Part shown: positions 7,362 to 16,013 of the stretch, in pieces
Layout: the number at the start of each line of letters is the position of its first letter
How positions within the stretch are numbered: the stretch's first letter is position 1
Notes under the pieces: generated by a model
Database searches by the model: none
Seen by the model: the letters and a program-made list of their open reading frames with translations, nothing else
Told to the model about the DNA's origin: nothing
Assembly (NCBI RefSeq): GCF_004924335.1
Contig: NZ_CP024633.1
Span: 3,348,001 to 3,412,000 of the forward strand
Direction of reading: 5' to 3'
Length of the DNA: 64,000 nt
Origin: Mycobacteroides salmoniphilum
GTDB lineage: Bacteria > Actinomycetota > Actinomycetes > Mycobacteriales > Mycobacteriaceae
Translations under genes and position numbers: made by a program

Positions 7362-8186
7362 CTATACGCCAGTGAGCAATCGGGATCGAAACAGCTCCAA
7401 CACCTGATCGAGAGCCGCGCGCGTGGGCTGACCGGGCTCGTCGATGAGATGCTCGGTGACCACCGAATGCGGCGGCATCAGCGAATCGGGGTTCGCGGCC
7501 TCGCCCGGCAGTTCGATGGCGATGAATCCATCGCCCAGCTCTTCCCTGAGGAACTCAAACCGTTCGGCCGGAACCAATTTGTCGGTGGTGAAGCGCATAC
7601 CGAGCACCTTGAGCCCGTCGTGCTGGCAGCGATGCTTGACCTTGTCCAGATCGGCGGGCGAGATATCAATGTTGTGCCGGGCCTTCTTGCTCAGCCCGAA
7701 CGGCAGCGAGGGCTGTGACAGCACGGGTGCCAGCAGACGGTCGTCCGCGGCCATGGCGAGCGCGTATCCCCCGGTGAAACACATACCGATCGCACCCACA
7801 CCGGGACCGCCATTGCGCTCATGCTCGTTCTGGGCCAGTGCGCGCAGCCACGTCACCACCGGTGAGCTCTTCCCCGTCGCCAGCACCGTGAACTCACGGC
7901 TCACACAGCCGCGGAACATTGACGACAAACCGTAGGTGGCGGTGCGCAACCAGCCATCGGCCTTCGGGTCCACGCTCTGGCCGGGATTGCCGAACAGATG
8001 CGGCATGACCGCAGTGCAACCGATATCGGCCACCTTGCGCGCGAAGTTCGCGACCTTGGGGCTGATTCCGGGCATCTCGGCGATCACGATCACCGCCGGT
8101 CCACTGCCCTTTCTCAACACGATCTTGGTCTCACCTTCATGAGTGAAGGTGCCTGCTTCGAAATCGCGGAGGTCATCGTCGGCCAT
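7362..8186 (-). CDS. Dienelactone hydrolase family protein
   Basis: A 274-aa alpha/beta-hydrolase of the dienelactone hydrolase family. The nucleophile elbow reads GMCFTGG, with the Cys nucleophile typical of this family, and the N-terminal part carries a conserved Glu (AEMPGI). A His near the C-terminus (PPHSVV) could complete the triad. No signal peptide or membrane helix; cytoplasmic. It lies upstream of the whiB7 promoter on the same strand, separated by a weak GC hairpin near 7321-7349. Substrate unknown. ATG 8186 gives a normal N-terminus (MADDDLRDF). Confidence 0.85.
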   Translation of the reverse strand: MADDDLRDFEAGTFTHEGETKIVLRKGSGPAVIVIAEMPGISPKVANFARKVADIGCTAVMPHLFGNPGQSVDPKADGWLRTATYGLSSMFRGCVSREFTVLATGKSSPVVTWLRALAQNEHERNGGPGVGAIGMCFTGGYALAMAADDRLLAPVLSQPSLPFGLSKKARHNIDISPADLDKVKHRCQHDGLKVLGMRFTTDKLVPAERFEFLREELGDGFIAIELPGEAANPDSLMPPHSVVTEHLIDEPGQPTRAALDQVLELFRSRLLTGV

Positions 8187-8241
8187 GGGGCGAGCCTAGG
8201 ACGAGATCGCTATCCGCGCTAGACACGTGTTGAACAAGGGA

Positions 8242-10368
8242 TTACGAGGACCTGGCACGTACCAAGCGCAGCACGTCAGGACCGTATTGCTCCAATTTGC
8301 GCGCGCCGATCCCGGGAATGGCGACGAGCGCGGCGTCGTCACCGGGAAGCAGTTCGGCGATGGCGATCAAGGTGTTGTCGGTGAAGACAACGAATGCCGG
8401 TACCTTCATTTCCTTGGCCGTCTTGAGTCGCCAATCCTTCAGTGCAACAAGGAGTTCCTCGTCAATATCGGACGGACAGCTCTCACAGCGCCGCAGCAGC
8501 ACCGCCGCCGGCGTGTTCAGTGCCGCATTGCAGATTCGGCAGCGCGCGCCACTACCCCGGCGCCGCGGTGCCACCGTGGCGGAGACTTGCGCGGTGGGAG
8601 CGACCCCATTGAGGAACCGCGAATGCTTACGCGTCTTGCGGCCGCCCGCAGCCCGCGCGAGCGCCCAGCTCAGGTTCACATGCACGCGCGCGCGGGTGAT
8701 TCCGACGTAGAGCAGGCGCCGCTCCTCCTCAACCGGTTCAATATCCCCGGCACGTGACAAGGCATGGGAAATGGGTAGGGTGCCGTCGGCCAGCCCCACC
8801 AGGAACACCGCATCCCATTCAAGCCCCTTCGCCGCATGCAGCGAGGCCAGTGTCACGCCCTGCACCGTCGGTGGATGCCGCGCCTCGGCCCGCACCCGGA
8901 GCTCACGAACCAGCCCCGGCAGATCCAGCTCCGGCAGGCGCGCGCATTCCTCCTCGGCGAGCGCGACGAGGGCCCGCAGCGATTCCCACCGCTCGCGGGC
9001 CTGGGTGCCGTGTGGTTCCTCGGCAGACAATCCCAGTGGTTCCAGAACATCCCGAACTTGTTGTGGTACAGGGATATCTGCGCTTTCGCGGTCCGCCGCA
9101 CGTTGCAGGGCCACCAGCGCCTGACGCACCTCTTGCCGGGTGAAGAACCCCTCGCCACCGCGCACCTGGAACGGCACGCCCGCCTCGGTAAGCGCCTCCT
9201 CGTACACCTCCGACTGCGCATTGATCCGGTACAGCACCGCAATCTCCGATGCCAGAGTTCCGGATTCGATCAGCGCAGCAATGGATTTCGCGACCGATTT
9301 GGCCTCCGCCGCCTCGTCGTCATGCTCGGAGAACCTCGGAGCAGGACCCTCCGGTCGTTGACCGATAAGTTGCAGCTTGCTGCCCGCCACCCTTCCTTGC
9401 GCGGCCGCAATCACACGGTTGGCGAGCGAAACCACCTGCGGGGTCGAGCGATAGTCACGTTCGAGACGAACCACGGCCGCTTCGGGGAATCGACGGGAGA
9501 AGCCAAGCAGATACTGCGGGGTGGCCCCGGTGAAGGAATAGATGGTCTGGTTGGCATCGCCCACGACGGTCAGGTCGTCGCGGGGACCGAGCCACGCATC
9601 GAGCACGCGCTGCTGCAGCGGCGTGACGTCCTGGTACTCGTCGACCACGAAACAGCGGTAGCGGTCCCGGAATTCCTCGGCGACGGACTCGGAGTTCTCG
9701 ATGGCGGCCGCGGTGTGCAGCAGCAGGTCATCGAAATCGAGCAGGGTGGACCCATCGGGCCGGGCCTTGAGTTTCTCGTAACCCGCGTAGACCTTGGCGA
9801 CCTGTTCGGCCGGGACCGGCGTATCTCGCGTGAATTTCGCGGCGGCGGCCGGATAGGCCTCGGGGCTGATCAAAGAGGCCTTGGCCCACTCGATTTCACC
9901 GGCGAGGTCGCGCACGGTATCGGTACTGGTGCTCAGCTTGGCACGGTTCGCGGCTTGGGCGACGATGGTGAACTTGCTGTCGATCAGCTCCCAGCGCGTA
10001 TCCCCGACCAGCTGCGGCCAGAAGTATCGCAGCTGCCGCAGTCCCGCGGCGTGGAACGTGACGGCCTGCGCGGATCCGACACCGAGATCACGCAGCCGTC
10101 CACGCATCTCACCTGCTGCTCGCTGGGTGAAGGTGACCGCGAGGATCTGACCGGGAGCGACATGGCCGGATTCGACCAGGTGCGCGATGCGATGGGTGAT
10201 GGTGCGGGTCTTGCCGGTCCCCGCGCCGGCGAGCACGCAGACGGGGCCCCGCGGCGCGGTGACAGCGGCGCGCTGCTCGTCGTCAAGACCATCGAGGAGA
10301 GAACGCGCCACCGGGCCATCTTCGCAGCAACCGCCGACAACACCGGCCGCTGGCCCCGCTCTCGGCAT
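8242..10368 (-). CDS. uvrD2: ATP-dependent DNA helicase UvrD2
   Basis: A superfamily 1A helicase of up to 708 aa that translocates 3' to 5' on single-stranded DNA and acts in repair. Walker A GAGTGKT lies near residue 48, followed by [10 protein letters not shown], the DEYQD Walker [11 protein letters not shown], the YRST motif and the [12 protein letters not shown] motif. The C-terminus has the four-Cys cluster (CRIC and CESC) and then an HRDC domain ([11 protein letters not shown] through [12 protein letters not shown]), the signature of mycobacterial UvrD2. The start is uncertain: ATG 10368 has no ribosome binding site and lies in the divergent mrx1 promoter region. GTG 10311 (protein starting [11 protein letters not shown]) agrees better with known UvrD2 N-termini. 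Confidence 0.95.
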   Translation of the reverse strand: MPRAGPAAGVVGGCCEDGPVARSLLDGLDDEQRAAVTAPRGPVCVLAGAGTGKTRTITHRIAHLVESGHVAPGQILAVTFTQRAAGEMRGRLRDLGVGSAQAVTFHAAGLRQLRYFWPQLVGDTRWELIDSKFTIVAQAANRAKLSTSTDTVRDLAGEIEWAKASLISPEAYPAAAAKFTRDTPVPAEQVAKVYAGYEKLKARPDGSTLLDFDDLLLHTAAAIENSESVAEEFRDRYRCFVVDEYQDVTPLQQRVLDAWLGPRDDLTVVGDANQTIYSFTGATPQYLLGFSRRFPEAAVVRLERDYRSTPQVVSLANRVIAAAQGRVAGSKLQLIGQRPEGPAPRFSEHDDEAAEAKSVAKSIAALIESGTLASEIAVLYRINAQSEVYEEALTEAGVPFQVRGGEGFFTRQEVRQALVALQRAADRESADIPVPQQVRDVLEPLGLSAEEPHGTQARERWESLRALVALAEEECARLPELDLPGLVRELRVRAEARHPPTVQGVTLASLHAAKGLEWDAVFLVGLADGTLPISHALSRAGDIEPVEEERRLLYVGITRARVHVNLSWALARAAGGRKTRKHSRFLNGVAPTAQVSATVAPRRRGSGARCRICNAALNTPAAVLLRRCESCPSDIDEELLVALKDWRLKTAKEMKVPAFVVFTDNTLIAIAELLPGDDAALVAIPGIGARKLEQYGPDVLRLVRARSS

Positions 10369-10381
10369 TGAGACATCTCAC

Positions 10382-10411
10382 ATACCCCGACGGAACACCC
10401 CAGCGGGGTAT
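10382..10411 (+). promoter_or_regulatory. Palindromic CsoR/CstR-like operator candidate over the mrx1 start
   Basis: Half-site ATACCCC (10382-10388) and, further on, ACACCCC-AGC-GGGGTAT (10395-10411). The latter differs at one base from a C4-G4 palindrome with a 3-nt centre, the pattern used by CsoR-family copper or persulfide sensors. It overlaps the mrx1 start codon and lies in the region shared with uvrD2. This is a pattern match only. Confidence 0.35.
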
Positions 10412-10682
10412 GACGTTGAATGCCGATGTGACTACAGCGAGCGACTCCAGTCTCATCATGTACAGCACCACCTGGTGCGGCTATTGCCGTCGACTCGAGA
10501 CGCAGCTCAAGGCCGCGGGCATCGATTACACCAAGGTGGACATCGAACAGGACCCGGCCGCGGCCGACTACGTCGCGAACGTCAACGGCGGAAACCAGAC
10601 CGTGCCGACCGTGAAGTTCCCTGACGGCAGCGCGCTGACCAATCCGTCGCTGGCACAGGTCAAGGCCAAGCTCGGGGTCTAG
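10410..10682 (+). CDS. mrx1: Mycoredoxin 1
   Basis: A 90-aa glutaredoxin-fold protein with the CGYC active site (MYSTTWCGYC), the TVPTVKF cis-Pro loop and the C-terminal helix that starts after GSALTNPS. Mycoredoxin-1 uses mycothiol to reduce S-mycothiolated proteins and works with the mycothiol disulfide reductase. ATG 10410 is preferred, with AGCGGGGT as a weak ribosome binding site; an upstream in-frame ATG at 10368 would overlap the divergent uvrD2 start. It is divergent from uvrD2 and convergent with nudC, as in the Rv3198c-Rv3198A-Rv3199c order. A CsoR/CstR-like palindrome overlaps the start. Confidence 0.93.
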   Translation: MTLNADVTTASDSSLIMYSTTWCGYCRRLETQLKAAGIDYTKVDIEQDPAAADYVANVNGGNQTVPTVKFPDGSALTNPSLAQVKAKLGV

Positions 10683-10697
10683 TTCCGCCCGCCAAAG

Positions 10698-11603
10698 TCA
10701 GGCATAGGCCCAGGACTCGACGATCTCCCGGGCGATGGAAATCGACCCGGGCAGCATGAGCCGGGAGTCGGAGGCCGTGGTCCAGTCCCCCGCCTCCAGT
10801 GCGGCCCGGATCTCGTCGCGCGTGAACCACTCGGCCTCGGCGATTTCGCCGTCGTTGAACGAGAAGGGCTGCGAGGGGTCGCCCACGGCGTGAAAGCCCA
10901 GCATGATCGATCGCGGGAATGGCCAGGGCTGGCTGCCCAGGTATTGCACATCGGTGACGGTGAGGCCCACCTCCTCGGCGATCTCACGGGCCACGCATGC
11001 CTCCAGCGATTCGCCCGCCTCGACAAATCCGGCCAGCAGCGAGAACATCCGCTCGGGCCAGAACTTCTGACGGCCGAGCACCGCACGATCACCACCGTCG
11101 TGCACCAGGCAGATGACGGCCGGATCGGTGCGCGGAAATTCTTCCTGCCCGGTGGTGGAGTTCACCCGAACCCAACCGCCCTTGGCGGGGGTGGTGGGCG
11201 ATCCGTCGACGGGGCTGTAGCCGGCGCTGTCATGCCAGGCAAGCATCGCCATTGCCGTGGCCAACAGGGCCGCACTGGTGTCGTCGAACAACTCACCGGA
11301 GCGACGCAAGTCCAGCAGCGGTGCGCTGCCATCATCCAGTTCTGCGCGCACGGCCCACACATGGCGACCACCCGGGATGCGTCCCAGGAACACGGCATGC
11401 TCCGGCGGCCCGTCGCCGACACGTGCCGCGTCTTCGAGCACCACCTGTCCATCGACAATGTTCACGCGCCCACGGATATCCAGCGTGATCAGTCCCGCCC
11501 CGGCCCAACCCTTGGCCAATTCCTCAGGATTGGAACGCAGTTCGTCGGCGCGATCCAGGCCAACGCGCGAGAGCAGGGGGATGTTGCGAAGGCGGAAGGT
11601 CAT
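10698..11603 (-). CDS. nudC: NAD(+) diphosphatase NudC
   Basis: A 301-aa Nudix hydrolase that cleaves NADH to NMNH and AMP; the family can also remove NAD caps from RNA. A complete Nudix box is present (GFVEAGE followed by REIAEEVGL), as is the NudC-specific SQPWPFP motif. The four zinc-ribbon Cys of enterobacterial NudC are absent: no CxxC pair occurs in the protein. ATG 11603 comes 1 nt after the stop of the upstream channel gene (TGATATG), so the two are translationally coupled. A longer upstream frame is rejected because it would overlap the channel gene. Confidence 0.93.
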   Translation of the reverse strand: MTFRLRNIPLLSRVGLDRADELRSNPEELAKGWAGAGLITLDIRGRVNIVDGQVVLEDAARVGDGPPEHAVFLGRIPGGRHVWAVRAELDDGSAPLLDLRRSGELFDDTSAALLATAMAMLAWHDSAGYSPVDGSPTTPAKGGWVRVNSTTGQEEFPRTDPAVICLVHDGGDRAVLGRQKFWPERMFSLLAGFVEAGESLEACVAREIAEEVGLTVTDVQYLGSQPWPFPRSIMLGFHAVGDPSQPFSFNDGEIAEAEWFTRDEIRAALEAGDWTTASDSRLMLPGSISIAREIVESWAYA

Positions 11604-11604
11604 A

Positions 11605-12690
11605 TCAGGCTCCGGCGTTGCGGACGTACAACAGGCGGTCGGATGCCTCAAGGGAATCGACCTCGGGCGCATCCACCCGGTGCAGAGTGCCGTCGCGCAC
11701 CACACCGAGGACGATGTCCGAGAGATGACGCGGTGAGCCGCCGACCTCGCTGCGCTCCACCTCGCGTTCGGCGATCGCGAACCCCGCCTCGGGGGTCAAT
11801 AGGTCCTCGATCATCTCGACGACGCGCGGCGTCGAGGTGGCGATGCCCAACAGCCGTCCCGCCGTTTCCGAGGACACCACCACCGAGTTGGCGCCCGACT
11901 GGCGCAGCAGGTGGACGTTCTCGGCCTCGCGGATCGCGGCGACAATCTTGGCGTTGGGAGCCAGTTCCCGTGCGGTCAGCGTGACCAGCACCGAGGTGTC
12001 GTCCCGGTTGGCGGCCACGATGATCGACTTGGCATGTTGCACACCCGCAAGCCGCAGCACGTCCGATTTGGTGGCGCTGCCGCGCACGGTCACCAGATCC
12101 GAGGCGGCCGCGGCATCCAGGGCCATCTGGTCTTCGTCGACGATCACGATCTCGGCCGGGGTAGCGCCGTCGGAGAGCATCGCCTGAACGGCGGTCTTCC
12201 CCTTGGTGCCGTATCCGACGACAACGGTGTGGTTGCGCACGCGGGCCCTCCATCGCTGGATCTTCAGTGCTTGACGCGAACGTTCGGTGAGCGCTTCCAC
12301 CGTGGTGCCAACCAGAACGATCAGGAACAGCAGGCGCAGCGGTGTGATCACGAGGATGTTCACCAGCCGCGCGCCCTCGGTGTACGGGGTGATATCGCCG
12401 TAGCCCGTAGTGGAGAGCGAGACGGTGGCGTAGTAGAAGCAATCCAGGAAGCTGAGCGGATCGCTCTCCTCCGGGGTGGCTGCGACGTCGCGGTAACCGC
12501 TGCGATCCGCGTACACCACCAGCACGGCGGCGAAGAGCGTACCCACCGCGATGAGGATGCGTTTTCCGATGGCTCGCCACGGGCTGGCCGCATTTTCGGG
12601 GATACGCAGCACACCGACGAGAGCGTGGTCTGGCTGTGCGGTCAGCGCCTGGTCGATGCCACGAAACCGCTGGCGGAACTTACCGGCCAT
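11605..12690 (-). CDS. Two-TM potassium channel with RCK/TrkA-N domain (Rv3200c-like)
   Basis: A 361-aa protein. The first membrane helix is ILIAVGTLFAAVLVVYA, followed by the pore loop TVSLSTTGYGDITPY with the K+ selectivity filter TTGYGD, and a second helix near VNILVITPLRLLFLIVLVGT. The cytoplasmic part is an RCK Rossmann domain (VVVGYGTKGKTAV, a nucleotide-binding GxGxxG-like loop) followed by a TrkA-C-like region. It is therefore a gated potassium channel rather than a Trk transporter subunit. It is coupled to nudC downstream, whose product consumes NAD(H), the class of ligand that RCK domains often bind. Confidence 0.9.
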   Translation of the reverse strand: MAGKFRQRFRGIDQALTAQPDHALVGVLRIPENAASPWRAIGKRILIAVGTLFAAVLVVYADRSGYRDVAATPEESDPLSFLDCFYYATVSLSTTGYGDITPYTEGARLVNILVITPLRLLFLIVLVGTTVEALTERSRQALKIQRWRARVRNHTVVVGYGTKGKTAVQAMLSDGATPAEIVIVDEDQMALDAAAASDLVTVRGSATKSDVLRLAGVQHAKSIIVAANRDDTSVLVTLTARELAPNAKIVAAIREAENVHLLRQSGANSVVVSSETAGRLLGIATSTPRVVEMIEDLLTPEAGFAIAEREVERSEVGGSPRHLSDIVLGVVRDGTLHRVDAPEVDSLEASDRLLYVRNAGA

Positions 12691-12794
12691 ATGCCGATCG
12701 CGTCCGAGTCAGCGGTTGCACGGGTGTCAATCTACTCACAAGGCGCCCGTGATTCGCGTTGGCTAGCGAGTTGGCGCTGAAGTTTGGTCGGATC

Positions 12795-15700
12795 TCAATC
12801 CCCAGTCAGCTCCGCGAACTCTGTTGCCTGCGGCAGCTCGGGTAGTTCGGCGGGGGCGACCGTGCGCCCCGTGCGCACGTAGTGGAATGCCGCGCTCACC
12901 TGTGCGGGATCGATGCCTTGCAACGCCGCCCATGCCTGCCGGTACACGGCCAGCTGCAGGGCTGCGGCCTCCATCTCAACACCCGAAGGCTCGTGACCGG
13001 TCTTCCAGTCCACGACGGTCCAGGTGCCGTCGCGAGATCCGAACACCGCGTCGATCCGACCACGGACAATGGTCCCGGCAACGGAAATCTCGAACGGCAC
13101 CTCGGTCTCGGCGGGAGTTCGGTCCGCCCACTGCGAGGCAAGGAACGCCGACTGCAGCGCCGCCAGATCCTCGGCGTCCTCGAACTCCCCGTAGCCGTCA
13201 CCCGGAAGATCGTCGAAATCGATCAGGCGTACCGACCCGAAGTGACGTTGCACCCAGGAGTGGAATGCGGTGCCACGGCGCGCTTCGAGGTCCGGACGTG
13301 TGGGGCGCGGACGCATCAGCCTGCGTGCCAACGCCTGCGGATCCTTGCGCAGCTCGACGAGGCTTGTCACCGAAAGATGTTGAGGAAGTGTAATTTCCGG
13401 ACGACGATGGGCTTGCTCACGCTCACGCAGCAGCGCGTCGACATCGGCGGCCCATCCATCGAGATCCTCGTCTTCGTCCTCGGCCAGAGGTGCTGTACCG
13501 GCGCGCGCTTCCCGTACCATCTGCGCTCCCGCTTCGATCTCGCTGCGCCGGCCGGCGAGTGGGTCGGCGGGCCATGGTGCTTGGACAGTCTGGTCGAGCA
13601 TGGGATTGCGCTCACCCGCTGCGGGTGCGGTGACCCACTCTTCGACAGTCCCACAGGGAATACCTTCGGCGGCAGCGTTTTCGATGACATCACGCAACTC
13701 GACCAGAAAATCGGACGGTCCCTTGGGCTTGAGTCCGGTCTGGCCCCAATGATGTCCCGAGACAAAGAGCTGCTCGGCTGATCGGGTAACTGCCACATAC
13801 AACAGCCGGCGCTCCTCATCGATCCGGCGAGTGGCGAGGCTGTCCTTATGCCGCGCGATGGCATCGGAGAGTTGCTTACGGTTCGTGATGCCCTCGGTGT
13901 CCAGCTGCGGGACGCCGAAACGATCCCCCAAGGTGGCGCGATCTCCGCGCACCAACGGCGGTAGCTCGGTGGCGCTCGTCAGCCAGGTCGACGCGGCCAC
14001 ACCCGACGGGAACACTCCGGCACTCAGATGCGGGACAGCGACCACATCCCATTCCAGCCCCTTGGCCGAATGCACAGTCAGAATCTGCACCCGCCCCGGG
14101 CTGGTTGCGACTTCCACCGGCGTGAAACCCTTTTCGACCTCCCACGCCGCGTCCAGGTATTGCAGAAACGCGGCGATCACCCCAACCGGGTCGCTCTGAT
14201 CGGCAGCCTCCGCGAAATCGGCGGCGACATTGGTGAACGCGCGCAGCTGTTCCAAGCCACCCGTGCGGCGACCGGCGACGAGCTCGACATCGAGCGCCAA
14301 CACGCGTTGCACTTCGGAGATCAGGTCGGTGAGCGGCATTCCCAGCCGGGCACGTAACGCGGACAGTTCGCGCCGCAGCGCGCTCAGGCGGGTCCAACCA
14401 TCCGGCGAATACTGCTCGGGCGCACCGGGATCGCTGATGGCGTCGGCCAGGCACGGAATGTCCGCGTGCTCCCCCACCACGTCGGTGCCGGACCGACCGA
14501 ATCCCGTCGCGCGTCGCCACAGCACCGCCAGGTCGTGTGCTCCAAGACGCCATCTCGGACCAGTCAACACGCGCAGCGCGGCCGGACCCGCGGTCGGGTC
14601 TGCGACGAGACGCAGCATCGCCACGGTATCGGCGACCTCGGGAAGACCGAGCAGACCCGTCAAACCCACCACTTCGACCGGAACACCATGCGCGGCAAGG
14701 ACCTCTGCCATGGGGGCGGCATCGCTGTTGCGCCTGACCAGCACCGCCGACGACGGCGGACGGTTCCCGCTACGATGCGCCTCCTCGTACACCGAGGCCA
14801 GTTTTGTTGCGACCCATTCTCGTTCGGCGACGACATCGCCGAACAGCGCGCAAGCAATCTTGCCGGAGGTAGCGTCCGGCCGGGGACGCAACGGCCGGAC
14901 CGCCACCGAACGCCGCCTCGCTTCCTCGGACACGGCATTGGCCAGGTGCAAAGCCTCCGGTGGATTGCGCCAGCTGGTGCGCAGTTCCCTTGTCGGCGCG
15001 GGCGATCCGTCCGGCAGCGGGAAATCTGTGGTGAATCGGGGCAAATTCGTCGCCGACGCGCCGCGCCAGCCATAGATGGACTGGATCGGATCACCCACTG
15101 CGGTCAACGCCAGCTCGGGATCGACGCCCCGACCGAACAAGGACGACAGCAAGATGCGTTGAGCATGCCCGGTGTCCTGGTACTCGTCGAGCAGCACCAC
15201 GCGGTACCGATCCCGCTGAGTTTGTCCCACGACGGCGTGGTCGGCCGCCAGACGAGCCGACAGCGACATTTGCACTCCGAAATCGAGAACACCGCGGGCA
15301 CGCATCTGCGTCATCAGCTGTTCTACGATCGCGACGAGCTGCGCTCGTTCACGCTGCGTCTCCACCAGACGCAACAACCACGCACTCGGCCGGCCCTCCC
15401 GCTGATAGGGGCCGGGCGGCAGGGTATGAATCAGCTGTTCCAGCTCGTCATGCGAGGACAGCAGATCGCTGGTGTCCACCAGATGCTCAGACAGCTGACC
15501 AGCCAACGCGAGCACCTGGGCGGTGACCGCACCGGGCGTCTTCTCCGTATCCAGATCCCCGTCGAAATCGCAGACCAACCGGAACGCCAACTGCCACAAC
15601 TGCGTTTCGGTCAGCAGGCGCGCACTCGGCTCCATGGGCAGCAGCAACCCGTGCTCGCGCAGCAAGGTTCCGGCATAGGCGTGGTAGGTGGCTATCACCG

Positions 15701-16013
15701 GATCGGGTTCATCGGCCGTGACGGGCGCCATGATCCCGCTTCCCGCCAGCCGAGCCAGGCGCGATCTGACCCGGCGCAACAACTGGCCCGCGGCCTTGCG
15801 GGTAAACGTCAACCCGAGCACCTGGCCAGGGGTGGCGTAACCGTTGGCCACCAGCCACACCACCCGGGCGGCCATCGTCTCCGTCTTACCCGCACCGGCA
15901 CCCGCGATCACCACCATCGGACCGGGTGGAGCCCCTATCACGGCGGCCTGCTCATCCGTGGGCTCGAAAAGCCCAAGCGCCCTGGATAGTTCGGATGGGG
16001 AGTATGCGCTCAT
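12795..16013 (-). CDS. adnB: AdnB, helicase-nuclease subunit for double-strand break resection
   Basis: A 1072-aa UvrD-like motor plus C-terminal RecB-family nuclease. Walker A GAGAGKT at 38-44, then TFTRKAAGQL, DEYQDTGHAQ, GDPIQSIYGWRG and HSAKGLEWDVV helicase motifs. The nuclease motif VVDWKTGHEP is near the C-terminus. AdnB is the main motor of the AdnAB heterodimer, the mycobacterial counterpart of RecBCD/AddAB. The start codon at 16013 overlaps the adnA stop (ATGA), so the subunits are coupled. The length matches the family (about 1,100 aa). The next gene downstream starts 105 bp away. Confidence 0.95.
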   Translation of the reverse strand: MSAYSPSELSRALGLFEPTDEQAAVIGAPPGPMVVIAGAGAGKTETMAARVVWLVANGYATPGQVLGLTFTRKAAGQLLRRVRSRLARLAGSGIMAPVTADEPDPVIATYHAYAGTLLREHGLLLPMEPSARLLTETQLWQLAFRLVCDFDGDLDTEKTPGAVTAQVLALAGQLSEHLVDTSDLLSSHDELEQLIHTLPPGPYQREGRPSAWLLRLVETQRERAQLVAIVEQLMTQMRARGVLDFGVQMSLSARLAADHAVVGQTQRDRYRVVLLDEYQDTGHAQRILLSSLFGRGVDPELALTAVGDPIQSIYGWRGASATNLPRFTTDFPLPDGSPAPTRELRTSWRNPPEALHLANAVSEEARRRSVAVRPLRPRPDATSGKIACALFGDVVAEREWVATKLASVYEEAHRSGNRPPSSAVLVRRNSDAAPMAEVLAAHGVPVEVVGLTGLLGLPEVADTVAMLRLVADPTAGPAALRVLTGPRWRLGAHDLAVLWRRATGFGRSGTDVVGEHADIPCLADAISDPGAPEQYSPDGWTRLSALRRELSALRARLGMPLTDLISEVQRVLALDVELVAGRRTGGLEQLRAFTNVAADFAEAADQSDPVGVIAAFLQYLDAAWEVEKGFTPVEVATSPGRVQILTVHSAKGLEWDVVAVPHLSAGVFPSGVAASTWLTSATELPPLVRGDRATLGDRFGVPQLDTEGITNRKQLSDAIARHKDSLATRRIDEERRLLYVAVTRSAEQLFVSGHHWGQTGLKPKGPSDFLVELRDVIENAAAEGIPCGTVEEWVTAPAAGERNPMLDQTVQAPWPADPLAGRRSEIEAGAQMVREARAGTAPLAEDEDEDLDGWAADVDALLREREQAHRRPEITLPQHLSVTSLVELRKDPQALARRLMRPRPTRPDLEARRGTAFHSWVQRHFGSVRLIDFDDLPGDGYGEFEDAEDLAALQSAFLASQWADRTPAETEVPFEISVAGTIVRGRIDAVFGSRDGTWTVVDWKTGHEPSGVEMEAAALQLAVYRQAWAALQGIDPAQVSAAFHYVRTGRTVAPAELPELPQATEFAELTGD

